From contig QHVD01000013.1 of assembly GCA_003222235.1 (NCBI GenBank), forward strand, positions 1 through 6,446: 6,446 nucleotides of DNA, read 5' to 3'. This DNA comes from Gemmatimonadota bacterium. GTDB taxonomy: Bacteria > Gemmatimonadota > Gemmatimonadetes > Gemmatimonadales > GWC2-71-9. The notes beneath the pieces are model-generated. The model was not told the DNA's origin. It was given only the letters and a program-made list of their open reading frames with translations, and did no database searches. The translations under genes and the position numbers were made by a program. Of this stretch, positions 1 through 5,984 are shown piece by piece (position 1 is the stretch's first letter; the number at the start of each line of letters is the position of its first letter).

Positions 1-1314
1 CAACCCGACGGTGTAGGCGTAGCCGAGGGTCGGATGCACCGCGATCGGGGACCACTCTTCACCGCCGTTCGCGCCGGGAAGCATCCGCACGCCCTGGGCG
101 GTCGGCTGCGCGTACATGTTCTCCTGCGGGACGAAGGCCGCCGAACGGCGGATCAGCTTGCCGCTCGCAGCGTCGATGACGTAGACGAAGCCCGTCTTGC
201 CCGCCTGGACCACGGCTTTCTTGCCGCCGACCGTGGCGATCACGGGCGGGCTCACCGCATCCAGGTCCCACACGTCGTGCGGCACCTCCTGGTAGCCCCA
301 CTTGAACTTGCCCGTCGTCGCGTCGAGCGCGACCACGCTCTCGGTCCAGAGGTTGTCGCCCGGACGGATCGCGCCGTCGAGGTCGGGCGACGGGTTGCCG
401 ATGGCGACGAACAGGGTCTTGCTGGCGTCGTCGTAGGCCGGGGTCATCCACATCGAGCCGCCACCGTGCTGCCAGGCGTCTGCGTACTTGGCAGAATCGG
501 CCTTCTCCTGCGCGATGTCGCGATGGAGGTCATCCCCTTCCCACGTCGTCTTGGACCACTTGCCCCACCACCCGCCGTCTTCGGGGGACGGTAAGGTGTA
601 CCAGTTCCAGACCTGCTCGCCGGTGGCGGCGCTGTACGCCCGGACGAACCCGCGGATCCCGTACTCGGCGCCGGAGGTCCCGATGATGACCTTATCGCCC
701 ACCACGAGCGGAGCCATGGTCTCGGTGTAGCCGAACTCGGGGTCGCCGACCTTGGCGACCCACTTCTCTTTGCCGGACTGCTGGTCGAGCGCCACCAGCT
801 CGCCGTCGAGGGTCGCCACGTACACTGCGCCGCCCGCCAGCGCGACGCCGCGATTGTTGGGGCCGCAGCAAGCGGTGCTCACTGCCGCGTTCTTGTGCTC
901 GTAGCGCCACAGCTGCTTCGCGGTTCGGAGGTCATACGCCGTCACGACGTTGTTCGGGGTCGCGGGCGACGTGATGTACATGATGCCGCCGGCCACGACC
1001 GGCGTCGTCTCGAAGCTGCCCAGCCGCTCGGCCCCATGAGTGAACACCATTCGCGGGACGAGGTTCTTTACGTTCGCGGTGTTCAGCTTGTTGAGGGGCG
1101 AGAAGCGGTTGTTCCAGTAGTTGTGGCCGTACATCAGCCAGTCGCCGCCGGACGCGGCCTGCAACAGCATGTCGTTCGTGACGACGGTGTGCGGCGACGC
1201 TGCGCGCTCTCCCCGCTCGCCCGTGCCGCCCGAGCCCTGCGCCCCCGCCCATTGCGCCCCGCCGACCAGCGACGCGATTGTCACGGCCGCGCACCATCGA
1301 GCCCAACGCATCAT
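1..1314 (-). CDS. PQQ-dependent alcohol dehydrogenase (methanol/ethanol dehydrogenase family), 3' end outside window
   Basis: This is the first 438 residues of a quinoprotein dehydrogenase; the frame stays open to position 1, so the C-terminus is missing. Such enzymes oxidise alcohols in the periplasm with pyrroloquinoline quinone and a metal ion, passing electrons to a cytochrome. Residues 1-25 form a signal peptide with probable cleavage after AGA. Visible family marks in order: GxDWLxYGHNYWNNRFSPL near 57-74, the adjacent Cys149-Cys150 that form the disulfide ring over PQQ, Arg155 in NRG, metal ligand Glu217 in GAEYG, Trp289 (PQQ stacking), metal ligand Asn307 in GNPSP, catalytic base Asp350 and a second acid Asp352 in HDVWDLD, and Lys373 in AGKTGF. 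Repeated W-motifs of the beta-propeller are clear. Asp352 occupies the site that is Asp in lanthanide-using XoxF/PedH enzymes and Ala or Ser in calcium enzymes. Two ATG codons sit in tandem (1314 and 1311); the ribosome site fits either. It lies 26 nt behind the TonB receptor gene, probably in the same transcript. Substrate unknown; a C-terminal haem domain cannot be excluded. Confidence 0.93.
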   Translation of the reverse strand, partial: MMRWARWCAAVTIASLVGGAQWAGAQGSGGTGERGERAASPHTVVTNDMLLQAASGGDWLMYGHNYWNNRFSPLNKLNTANVKNLVPRMVFTHGAERLGSFETTPVVAGGIMYITSPATPNNVVTAYDLRTAKQLWRYEHKNAAVSTACCGPNNRGVALAGGAVYVATLDGELVALDQQSGKEKWVAKVGDPEFGYTETMAPLVVGDKVIIGTSGAEYGIRGFVRAYSAATGEQVWNWYTLPSPEDGGWWGKWSKTTWEGDDLHRDIAQEKADSAKYADAWQHGGGSMWMTPAYDDASKTLFVAIGNPSPDLDGAIRPGDNLWTESVVALDATTGKFKWGYQEVPHDVWDLDAVSPPVIATVGGKKAVVQAGKTGFVYVIDAASGKLIRRSAAFVPQENMYAQPTAQGVRMLPGANGGEEWSPIAVHPTLGYAYTVGL

Positions 1315-1319
1315 ACCCA

Positions 1320-1325
1320 CCTCCC
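1320..1325 (-). promoter_or_regulatory. Ribosome binding site of the PQQ dehydrogenase
   Basis: On the minus strand GGGAGG lies 5 nt before the first ATG (1314) and 8 nt before the second (1311). The 8-nt distance is the more usual one, so the second Met may be the true start; the protein differs by one residue. The whole gap to the upstream receptor gene is 26 nt and shows no promoter or terminator. Confidence 0.7.
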
Positions 1326-1340
1326 TTGAAGGTCCACAGC

Positions 1341-3545
1341 CTACTCCCCGGCTCCCAGCGAGAATCCGACATACACGTTCCGGCCGGGAGCCGGCTCATA
1401 ATAGCGCCCGGGCACGAAGTTGCTACCCACCCTTATGGGCTGCGCGTTGATCGCCACGGAGCTCACGTACTTCCGGTTGAAGAGGTTGTTGAAGCCGACG
1501 AACGGATGGAACCGCACGCTTCCCAGGCTCCCGTCCCACCCCACGCGGACGTTGGTCGTCCACCACGCGTCCGTCCGGATGTCGAGCGTGTCGTCCACGA
1601 AGAAGCTCGAAGAGTGCGTCTCCTCGAGCTCGGCCCAGGCATCGTGGGCCCAGGCCGGCCGCGCCTGGAGCGTCAGGTGCAGCCAGTGCTTGGGAATGCC
1701 GGGGAGCGCGCGGTTATGGAGGTCGTGGACGGTCGTGTCGGGAGGAGTGACGGCCTTGTTGACCGAGATGATCTGGAACTCGTCGTAGCGGTAGTCCGCG
1801 AAGGTGTACGCGCCGAGGACATTCAGGCCCGCGCCGAGGGCGAGGTCCACGCCCACCTCGACGCCCCGGTGAATCGAGCGCCCCGCGTTCTGATAATAGA
1901 CGCGCTGCAAGGTGTCCGGAAACGGAATCAACTGATCCCTCACGTCCGCCTGAAAGGCGGCCGCGGAGTAATTCAGCCGGCCCCGCCAGTCGCCGCGCAC
2001 GCCGACCTCGTAGCTCGTGGCCTTCTGCGGCTCGAGACTCGGGTTGAAGCCGCCCGCGGAGCCGGGACGGTTGGTGAGCTCCGTCGTGGTCGGGGTTTCG
2101 AACGAGGTGCCGATGTTGCCGTACAAGGTGGCCGCATCGGAGGGCGCGACGCTCACGCCCAGCGAGCCGGAGAGCGCGCGCATGAGGCGGCGCCCCGAGT
2201 CGTCGGGGTTGGTCGCAGTGATCAGCCGGTCGTCTACCGAGAAGTTCACCCAGTCGTAGCGCAGGCCGCCCGTGACCGTAACGCGGGGCAGCACGTCCAC
2301 GGCCGTCTGCGCGAACGGACCCACTTCCGTCACATGCTCCAGCTGGTCGAGCTGCCGCACCGTGTCCGGCTGGCCGGCGCTGTTGCCGAAGTTGAGCCGG
2401 TCGTCGCGCTGCCGTTGGAAATCGAAGCCGACCGTGACCCGCTGCCGCACGGCGCCGATGGGCGCCGGCCGCGTCAGGTTGAAGCGCGCGCCGTAGGCGA
2501 CGCGGTTCAGGTCGATGTAGGCGAATGTCGTAGGGTTCTTGAGGTCCCGCTTGAGGCCGAACAACGTCAGCGCGGCCTCGCCGCCCGCACTGAAGGGATG
2601 GCGCGCGGTGACGCCACCCTGCGCCTGCCACACATCCTTGCCGGCGCGCCGCGTGATGTTGGCCGCCGCCGCGGAGTCCGGATTCCGGGCGAGCTCGGTG
2701 GCGGTCAACGCGCCGGGATTGTCGGCGCGCGGATCGTTCCCGTAGTCGGCCACCGCCGCCAGGGACCAGCCGGGCGCGAGCGGCAGGTGAAACCGGCCGT
2801 TCACGTTGCGGATGTCCGCCCGGCTGTGCTGGCGCTCCCCGTTGAACGCGAGCTGCGAGAGCGTGATCAGCCCGCTGCCCGTGCCCGTCCGGAACTGGGT
2901 GCTGGTCTGCCACTTGTACCACGTCCGGCCGGAATACGGGTTCAGCACGTTCAGGTCGTGACGATCGAAGGTGCCGCCCACGAAACGCACGTCCTGGGAG
3001 AGCTGCTTGGGCGCCGTGGGATCGGTCCAGATGCTGATCACGCCGCCCGAGGCGTTGCCGAACAACGCGGACGCGGAGCCCCGCAGCACCTCGATGCGGT
3101 CGCTCTCCCCGAGCTCGAGATTGGTGAGCTGGCCCTGACCGTCGGGGAGCGTCTGCGGGATCCCGTCGACCAGCACCTTGACGCCGCGGATCGCGAACGC
3201 CGATCGCGCGCCGAACCCGCGGATCGAGATCCGCTGGTCGAGTGAGAAGTTGTAGCGGTTTGCCGCGTAAACTCCCGGCACGGTGACGAGCGCCTCGTCC
3301 AGGCCCCACGTGGGCCGGGCGCGGCTGATGGCGTCCTTCTCGACGAGCTGGACGGCGAGCGGGATCTTGTTGAGCGGCGCGCTGGCCCGCGTCACCGAGA
3401 CCACGGCGGGCGGGAGCGTGTAGACCTTGAGACTGTCATGCCGCGCGGCCGCCGTATCGCGCTGCCCCAAAGCCACGCATGGGAGCGCGCTGCACAACGC
3501 CGCCAGGCCCGTCATCCGCCATGCGGTCACAAGCTGCGACACCAA
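1341..3545 (-). CDS. TonB-dependent outer-membrane receptor, FecA-type, resembling the PQQ importer YncD/PqqU
   Basis: A full-length (up to 734 residues) outer-membrane TonB-dependent transporter. Residues to about 28 form a signal peptide ending in ALGQ. A possible TonB-box segment is at about 41-52, the plug domain at about 55-175, and a 22-strand barrel fills the rest, ending with an FNNLFNRKYV segment (685-693) and a terminal strand. Compared from memory with E. coli YncD (reported as PqqU, the PQQ uptake receptor), the match is close: SIRGFGARSAFAIRG and VDGIPQTLPDGQGQ in the plug, SALFGNASGGV (159-169), DNPGALTATELARNP (275-289), GTSFETPTTTEL (479-490), YQNAGRSIHRGVE (551-563), LPGIPKH, and GRYYEPAPGRN (713-723) near the end. 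The start is uncertain: TTG 3545, GTG 3542, GTG 3530 or ATG 3515. The ATG would leave a signal peptide without a basic N-terminus, so an earlier non-ATG start is favoured. It precedes the PQQ dehydrogenase by 26 nt and has its own predicted promoter. PQQ is the preferred ligand by similarity and context; a lanthanide or iron chelate is the alternative. The receptor class is near certain, the ligand is inferred. Confidence 0.93.
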   Translation of the reverse strand: MVSQLVTAWRMTGLAALCSALPCVALGQRDTAAARHDSLKVYTLPPAVVSVTRASAPLNKIPLAVQLVEKDAISRARPTWGLDEALVTVPGVYAANRYNFSLDQRISIRGFGARSAFAIRGVKVLVDGIPQTLPDGQGQLTNLELGESDRIEVLRGSASALFGNASGGVISIWTDPTAPKQLSQDVRFVGGTFDRHDLNVLNPYSGRTWYKWQTSTQFRTGTGSGLITLSQLAFNGERQHSRADIRNVNGRFHLPLAPGWSLAAVADYGNDPRADNPGALTATELARNPDSAAAANITRRAGKDVWQAQGGVTARHPFSAGGEAALTLFGLKRDLKNPTTFAYIDLNRVAYGARFNLTRPAPIGAVRQRVTVGFDFQRQRDDRLNFGNSAGQPDTVRQLDQLEHVTEVGPFAQTAVDVLPRVTVTGGLRYDWVNFSVDDRLITATNPDDSGRRLMRALSGSLGVSVAPSDAATLYGNIGTSFETPTTTELTNRPGSAGGFNPSLEPQKATSYEVGVRGDWRGRLNYSAAAFQADVRDQLIPFPDTLQRVYYQNAGRSIHRGVEVGVDLALGAGLNVLGAYTFADYRYDEFQIISVNKAVTPPDTTVHDLHNRALPGIPKHWLHLTLQARPAWAHDAWAELEETHSSSFFVDDTLDIRTDAWWTTNVRVGWDGSLGSVRFHPFVGFNNLFNRKYVSSVAINAQPIRVGSNFVPGRYYEPAPGRNVYVGFSLGAGE

Positions 3546-3571
3546 TCGATTCCGGTGGTAGGCAAGCGTGG

Positions 3572-3600
3572 CTTTTAACCACTCCAGCAGGGCCCGTCAA
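3572..3600 (-). promoter_or_regulatory. Predicted sigma70-type promoter for the receptor and PQQ dehydrogenase genes
   Basis: On the minus strand TTGACG (3600-3595) and TAAAAG (3577-3572) are separated by exactly 17 nt. The -35 matches five of six consensus bases and the -10 four of six, within one of the few AT-rich pockets of this GC-rich window. A transcript would begin near 3565, leaving a leader of about 20 nt before the TTG/GTG start candidates. The -35 box contains the TGA stop of the upstream DUF6702 gene (3599-3597), so the two units abut without spare sequence. No operator repeat was recognised. Confidence 0.55.
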
Positions 3601-4037
3601 GGGAGTTGCTTCGGTGTGTCGCCTCGCGAGAACAGAAGGGACACTCTGCGGCCGTCGTAGCTCGCCTGGACGATGTTGATCTGATCTTCGTAGAGATCAA
3701 AGAGCATCCGGGCGTGCACGCGAACCCCGGCGAGCCCGCCGGCGGCCCGGGTGCGCAGGCACAGCCAAAGGAGATCCTGAGTCCGGCGCAGGCCGCACCC
3801 CGAGAGCGGCAACGCCCGGCCGTCGCGGTCCGTGAGGGTCAGGGCCTTGCCGAGATACGCGTATGCCGCCGAGTCGGACGCGTCCGAGCCGGCCGCCGCG
3901 CGGAAGTCGTCGGCGAACGCGCGGACCGACACCTCGACGGTGCCCCCCGCGGCGTCGTAGGTCAGCTGGGTCAGGGTGGTGTGCAGCGGATGCAGTGCGA
4001 GCGCACCCGCCGCACCGAGTACCCAGAGCGCCGGCAT
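3597..4037 (-). CDS. Small exported DUF6702-type protein of unknown function
   Basis: A 146-residue protein with an N-terminal hydrophobic segment (residues 2-15) followed at once by HPLHTTLTQLTYD (16-28), then VEVSVRAFADDF (34-45) and a C-terminal half with LFDLYEDQINIVQASYDG and SLLFSRGDTPKQL. The HPxH start after the leader, the alternating strand pattern and the F-x-DDF motif are the style of DUF6702 proteins as I remember them; no biochemical function is known. Two cysteines (81 and 93) could form a disulfide after export. The start codon follows the stop of the HupE-type gene after a single base (TAG-G-ATG) and has no well-spaced Shine-Dalgarno, so translation is probably coupled to that gene. 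It may work with the HupE-type protein, for example as a periplasmic partner, but that is inference from position only. Family assignment is from memory of motifs and not from a search. Confidence 0.75.
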   Translation of the reverse strand: MPALWVLGAAGALALHPLHTTLTQLTYDAAGGTVEVSVRAFADDFRAAAGSDASDSAAYAYLGKALTLTDRDGRALPLSGCGLRRTQDLLWLCLRTRAAGGLAGVRVHARMLFDLYEDQINIVQASYDGRRVSLLFSRGDTPKQLP

Positions 4038-4038
4038 C

Positions 4039-4641
4039 CTACCAGGGGCTCCGTGCCACCGCCCAGCGCGCGGCGACGAGCGCCACGAGCGCCGACACGG
4101 CGACGACGCGGAGTCTGAGGTGGCTCACCGCGGGCGCGCGGGGGAGCGCCGCGATCCCGCGGTCGAGCAAACCGAGCGCCACAGCGGCGAGCGCGAGCAC
4201 CACCAGCTGACCCAACTCGATCCCCACGTTGAACCCGAACAGCGGCACGGCGATCGGCGCCACGAACAGGTCGCGCAGGTAATTGGCGAAGCCCGCCCCG
4301 TGCACGAGCCCGAACACGCCGGCGAACACCGGCCGATAGCGCCCGCGCCAGACGGCCCGCTGGCGGTCCCGGACGACCAGATTCTCGACGCACGTTGCGA
4401 CGATGGTGAGTGGGATCAGGAACTCGATCAGCCTGGTGGGCAGGGTCAGAGCCCCCGTCACCGCCAGCGCCAGGGTGAGCGAATGGCCGACCGTGAACGC
4501 GCTCACCACCCAGAGGCTGTCCCGCCAATCCCGCAGCCGATAGATCGCGGCCAGCGCGAGCAGGAACAGGATGTGGTCCATCGCCGCGAAGTCGGTGATG
4601 TGTCGGAACCCGAGGGCGACGAACGCCTGGAGCTCGCTCAT
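4039..4641 (-). CDS. HupE/UreJ-type integral membrane protein
   Basis: A 200-residue inner-membrane protein with about six or seven hydrophobic segments (roughly 22-37, 42-65, 70-90, 104-120, 128-138, 142-160, 177-195). It carries the pattern of the HupE/UreJ_2 family: GFRHITDFAAMDHILFLLAL at the N-terminus (His14, Asp22, His23), SAFTVGHSLTLALA (His53), a charged residue in VATCVEN (Glu86), FGLVHGAGFA (His114) and FNVGIELGQL (Glu142). Members next to hydrogenase or urease genes are thought to take up nickel or cobalt; this branch, found outside such operons, has no proven substrate. The conserved His and acidic residues within membrane segments fit metal handling. Its ATG overlaps the stop of the TPR gene as ATGA and it lacks a strong ribosome site, which points to translational coupling. 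It is followed after 1 nt by the DUF6702 gene. No hydrogenase, urease or nickel enzyme is in view. Confidence 0.88.
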   Translation of the reverse strand: MSELQAFVALGFRHITDFAAMDHILFLLALAAIYRLRDWRDSLWVVSAFTVGHSLTLALAVTGALTLPTRLIEFLIPLTIVATCVENLVVRDRQRAVWRGRYRPVFAGVFGLVHGAGFANYLRDLFVAPIAVPLFGFNVGIELGQLVVLALAAVALGLLDRGIAALPRAPAVSHLRLRVVAVSALVALVAARWAVARSPW

Positions 4642-5828
4642 CTGGGAATCTCGGCGGCGTGCCGGAGCAGCTGCGGGTCCTTGGTGCCCTGGGCGAGCGC
4701 CGTGGCCATCGCCTCACGCGCCTCGCCGTCGCGCCCCGACTTGTGGAGCGCCCAGGCCAGCAGGTCGTAGCCGTAGACGTCCCGCCGCGTCGCGAGCTCC
4801 GCCCGCACATGCGCCAGGACCTCGGGCACGCGCCGGTCGTGGTCGAGGAGGAACAGGCTCCAGGCGCGGTGCCATTGCCCCGGCTGGCCGAGCACGGCGA
4901 GCTCCATCGCGCGCGCGTACTCGGCGGCCTGGACGGTGTCGCCCAGCGCGGCGTAGGCATCGCTGATCACCCCGAACGTGGCGGGATCGGGGACGGCGCT
5001 GATCGCCTCTTCGCCCCAGCGGACGGCCTCGCGCCAGCGTCCCCGCGCCGCTTCCAGCCGTGCCATCGCGGCGAGCAGGCGGTAATCGGAGGGGAGCACA
5101 TCCAGCCCCGCCCGTAGCGCGTAGGCCGCCTCGTCGAGCCGGCCGTAACGCAGTGCGTAGTCGCCGGTCCGCAGGTAGAACCAGGCGACCTGTTCCGGCG
5201 GGAGATCGCGGCGCCGGCGCGCCGTGGCGAGCGCCCCGGCGAGCAGCCGCCGGGCGAGCCCGGTGTCCCCCCGGATCTCCGCCCAGCGTGCGAGTCGGGG
5301 CGCGATCGCCAGGTCACGACGCGCAGGCCAGAGTGAGTCGAACAGCGCGCGCGCTGCCGCGTACCGGCCGAGCTCGAGCTCGACCTCGGCCTGGACCGCC
5401 TGGTTCGCGGCCACGCCGGGGTCGCGTGCGTTGAGCGCGCGGGCGACGTCGAGCGCCTCGGTGAACCGGTGCTGCGCGAGCAGCGCCGACGCCAGCACCA
5501 CGTAGGTACGGGCGTTGTGCGCGACCCGCAGCTCCAACGAGCGCCGCGCCAGCGCCTCGGCACGCCCGTAGTCCTCGAAGTCGCCGGTCTCGCGCCCCCG
5601 CTGCAGATACAGCGCCGCCAACCGGGACCGGTCGGCGGCGCCCATGGAATCGGCGGCCACGCGGCCCGCGAAGAACGCGATGTCGGCGTCGCGGCGGCGG
5701 GTGTCTTCCGCCCGGGCGAGCGCGACGGCGGCCGCGGTGCGGGCGGCGGCAGTCGTCCGCATCGCACCGATTGCCGCGACGGCAGCCGCCGCACACAGAA
5801 TCGAAACCGCAACCTTACCTGGATTCAT
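4638..5828 (-). CDS. Exported or membrane-anchored tetratricopeptide-repeat protein
   Basis: A 396-residue helical protein. Residues 1-22 (MNPGK then an Ala/Val-rich stretch) are a signal peptide or single membrane anchor; Cys12 is not in a proper lipobox, so a lipoprotein is unlikely. The rest is a chain of TPR-like helix pairs, with the clearest units at about 84-118, 119-135, 145-165, 215-245, 248-280, 283-312 and 352-380, recognised by the spacing of small, Tyr/Leu and Ala residues and by turns at LP-SD or P-DP. The end, YDLLAWALHKSGRDGEA to DPQLLRHAAEI, is the best-preserved unit. TPR arrays bind other proteins; the partner is unknown, and the HupE-type protein encoded immediately downstream (4-nt overlap) is the natural candidate. 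The start at 5828 has a fair ribosome site. Very Ala/Arg-rich, but codon use does not differ visibly from its neighbours. Confidence 0.88.
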   Translation of the reverse strand: MNPGKVAVSILCAAAAVAAIGAMRTTAAARTAAAVALARAEDTRRRDADIAFFAGRVAADSMGAADRSRLAALYLQRGRETGDFEDYGRAEALARRSLELRVAHNARTYVVLASALLAQHRFTEALDVARALNARDPGVAANQAVQAEVELELGRYAAARALFDSLWPARRDLAIAPRLARWAEIRGDTGLARRLLAGALATARRRRDLPPEQVAWFYLRTGDYALRYGRLDEAAYALRAGLDVLPSDYRLLAAMARLEAARGRWREAVRWGEEAISAVPDPATFGVISDAYAALGDTVQAAEYARAMELAVLGQPGQWHRAWSLFLLDHDRRVPEVLAHVRAELATRRDVYGYDLLAWALHKSGRDGEAREAMATALAQGTKDPQLLRHAAEIPR

Positions 5829-5833
5829 CGTGG

Positions 5834-5840
5834 CCCCTCT
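5834..5840 (-). promoter_or_regulatory. Ribosome binding site of the TPR gene
   Basis: AGAGGGG on the minus strand ends 5 nt before the ATG at 5828, which supports that start. A small hairpin, CCTG-N3-CAGG (5844-5854), lies just upstream. I found no convincing -35/-10 pair in the gap, so the TPR gene may be read through from the DUF4331 gene. Confidence 0.5.
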
Positions 5841-5867
5841 GGCCCTGGTTCAGGTGGCTCGCGAGGT

Positions 5868-5959
5868 CCGCGGGTGAACCCGCGGCTCGGCCTCGGCCCG
5901 TAAACGGGCGGATCCACTCTGCTTCAGCAGACGATGCCGAGTCGCGGCTTCAGCCGCGA
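5868..5959. repeat. Compact cluster of four perfect tetraloop hairpins with an enclosing 6-bp stem
   Basis: Four perfect inverted repeats, each with a 4-nt loop, fill 92 nt of the gap between the DUF4331 and TPR genes. Plus-strand description: hairpin 1, 7 bp, 5868-5874 with 5879-5885, loop TGAA; hairpin 2, 5 bp, 5896-5900 with 5905-5909, loop TAAA; hairpin 3, 5 bp, 5918-5922 with 5927-5931, loop TTCA; hairpin 4, 7 bp, 5942-5948 with 5953-5959, loop TTCA. A further perfect stem, CTCGGC (5886-5891) with GCCGAG (5936-5941), encloses hairpins 2 and 3 and abuts hairpins 1 and 4 with no unpaired base, so the whole could fold as a three-way junction stacked between two hairpins. CTCGGC is directly repeated at 5892-5897, giving a competing pairing. 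No T-run follows any stem, so this is not a classical intrinsic terminator. It may be a dispersed palindromic (REP-like) element or a structured RNA; the sequence alone cannot decide. Confidence 0.8.
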
Positions 5960-5984
5960 ACCCCCTCCGGCGCCCTGGCCACAC

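Noticed and set aside
1..1314. Membrane-bound glucose dehydrogenase
   Set aside because: The WDLD motif is shared with that family, but a cleavable signal peptide in place of the N-terminal membrane domain, the Cys-Cys pair, and the NRG and GAEYG motifs place it with the methanol/ethanol dehydrogenase family.
932..1399. 155-codon minus-strand frame starting upstream of the PQQ dehydrogenase
   Set aside because: It overlaps both the receptor end and the dehydrogenase start in a different frame and encodes no known pattern; the dehydrogenase frame explains this stretch.
1278..3245. 655-codon open frame on the plus strand
   Set aside because: It is antisense to the TonB receptor; the translation is Arg/Val/Ala-rich with no domain, as expected from the complement of GC-rich codons, and the opposite strand has unmistakable receptor motifs.
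1714..3309. 531-codon open frame on the minus strand in another frame
   Set aside because: It is a frame-shifted shadow inside the receptor gene, with an Arg/Pro-rich product and no recognisable motif.
4039..4641. Hydrogenase or urease accessory gene in a nickel-enzyme operon
   Set aside because: The protein is of the HupE/UreJ type, but no hydrogenase, urease or nickel-insertion gene is nearby, so a nickel role cannot be claimed from context.
3971..4960. 329-codon minus-strand frame spanning the TPR, HupE and DUF6702 genes
   Set aside because: It is out of frame with three well-supported coupled genes and gives low-complexity Arg/Pro/Ala sequence.
5868..5959. Intrinsic terminator after the DUF4331 gene
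   Set aside because: The stems are strong but none is followed by a T-run on either strand, so rho-independent termination is not supported.
5868..5959. tRNA or CRISPR array
   Set aside because: The multi-hairpin layout has no tRNA-length arms, anticodon stem pattern or CCA-side acceptor pairing, and the stems differ in sequence without regular repeat-spacer units.
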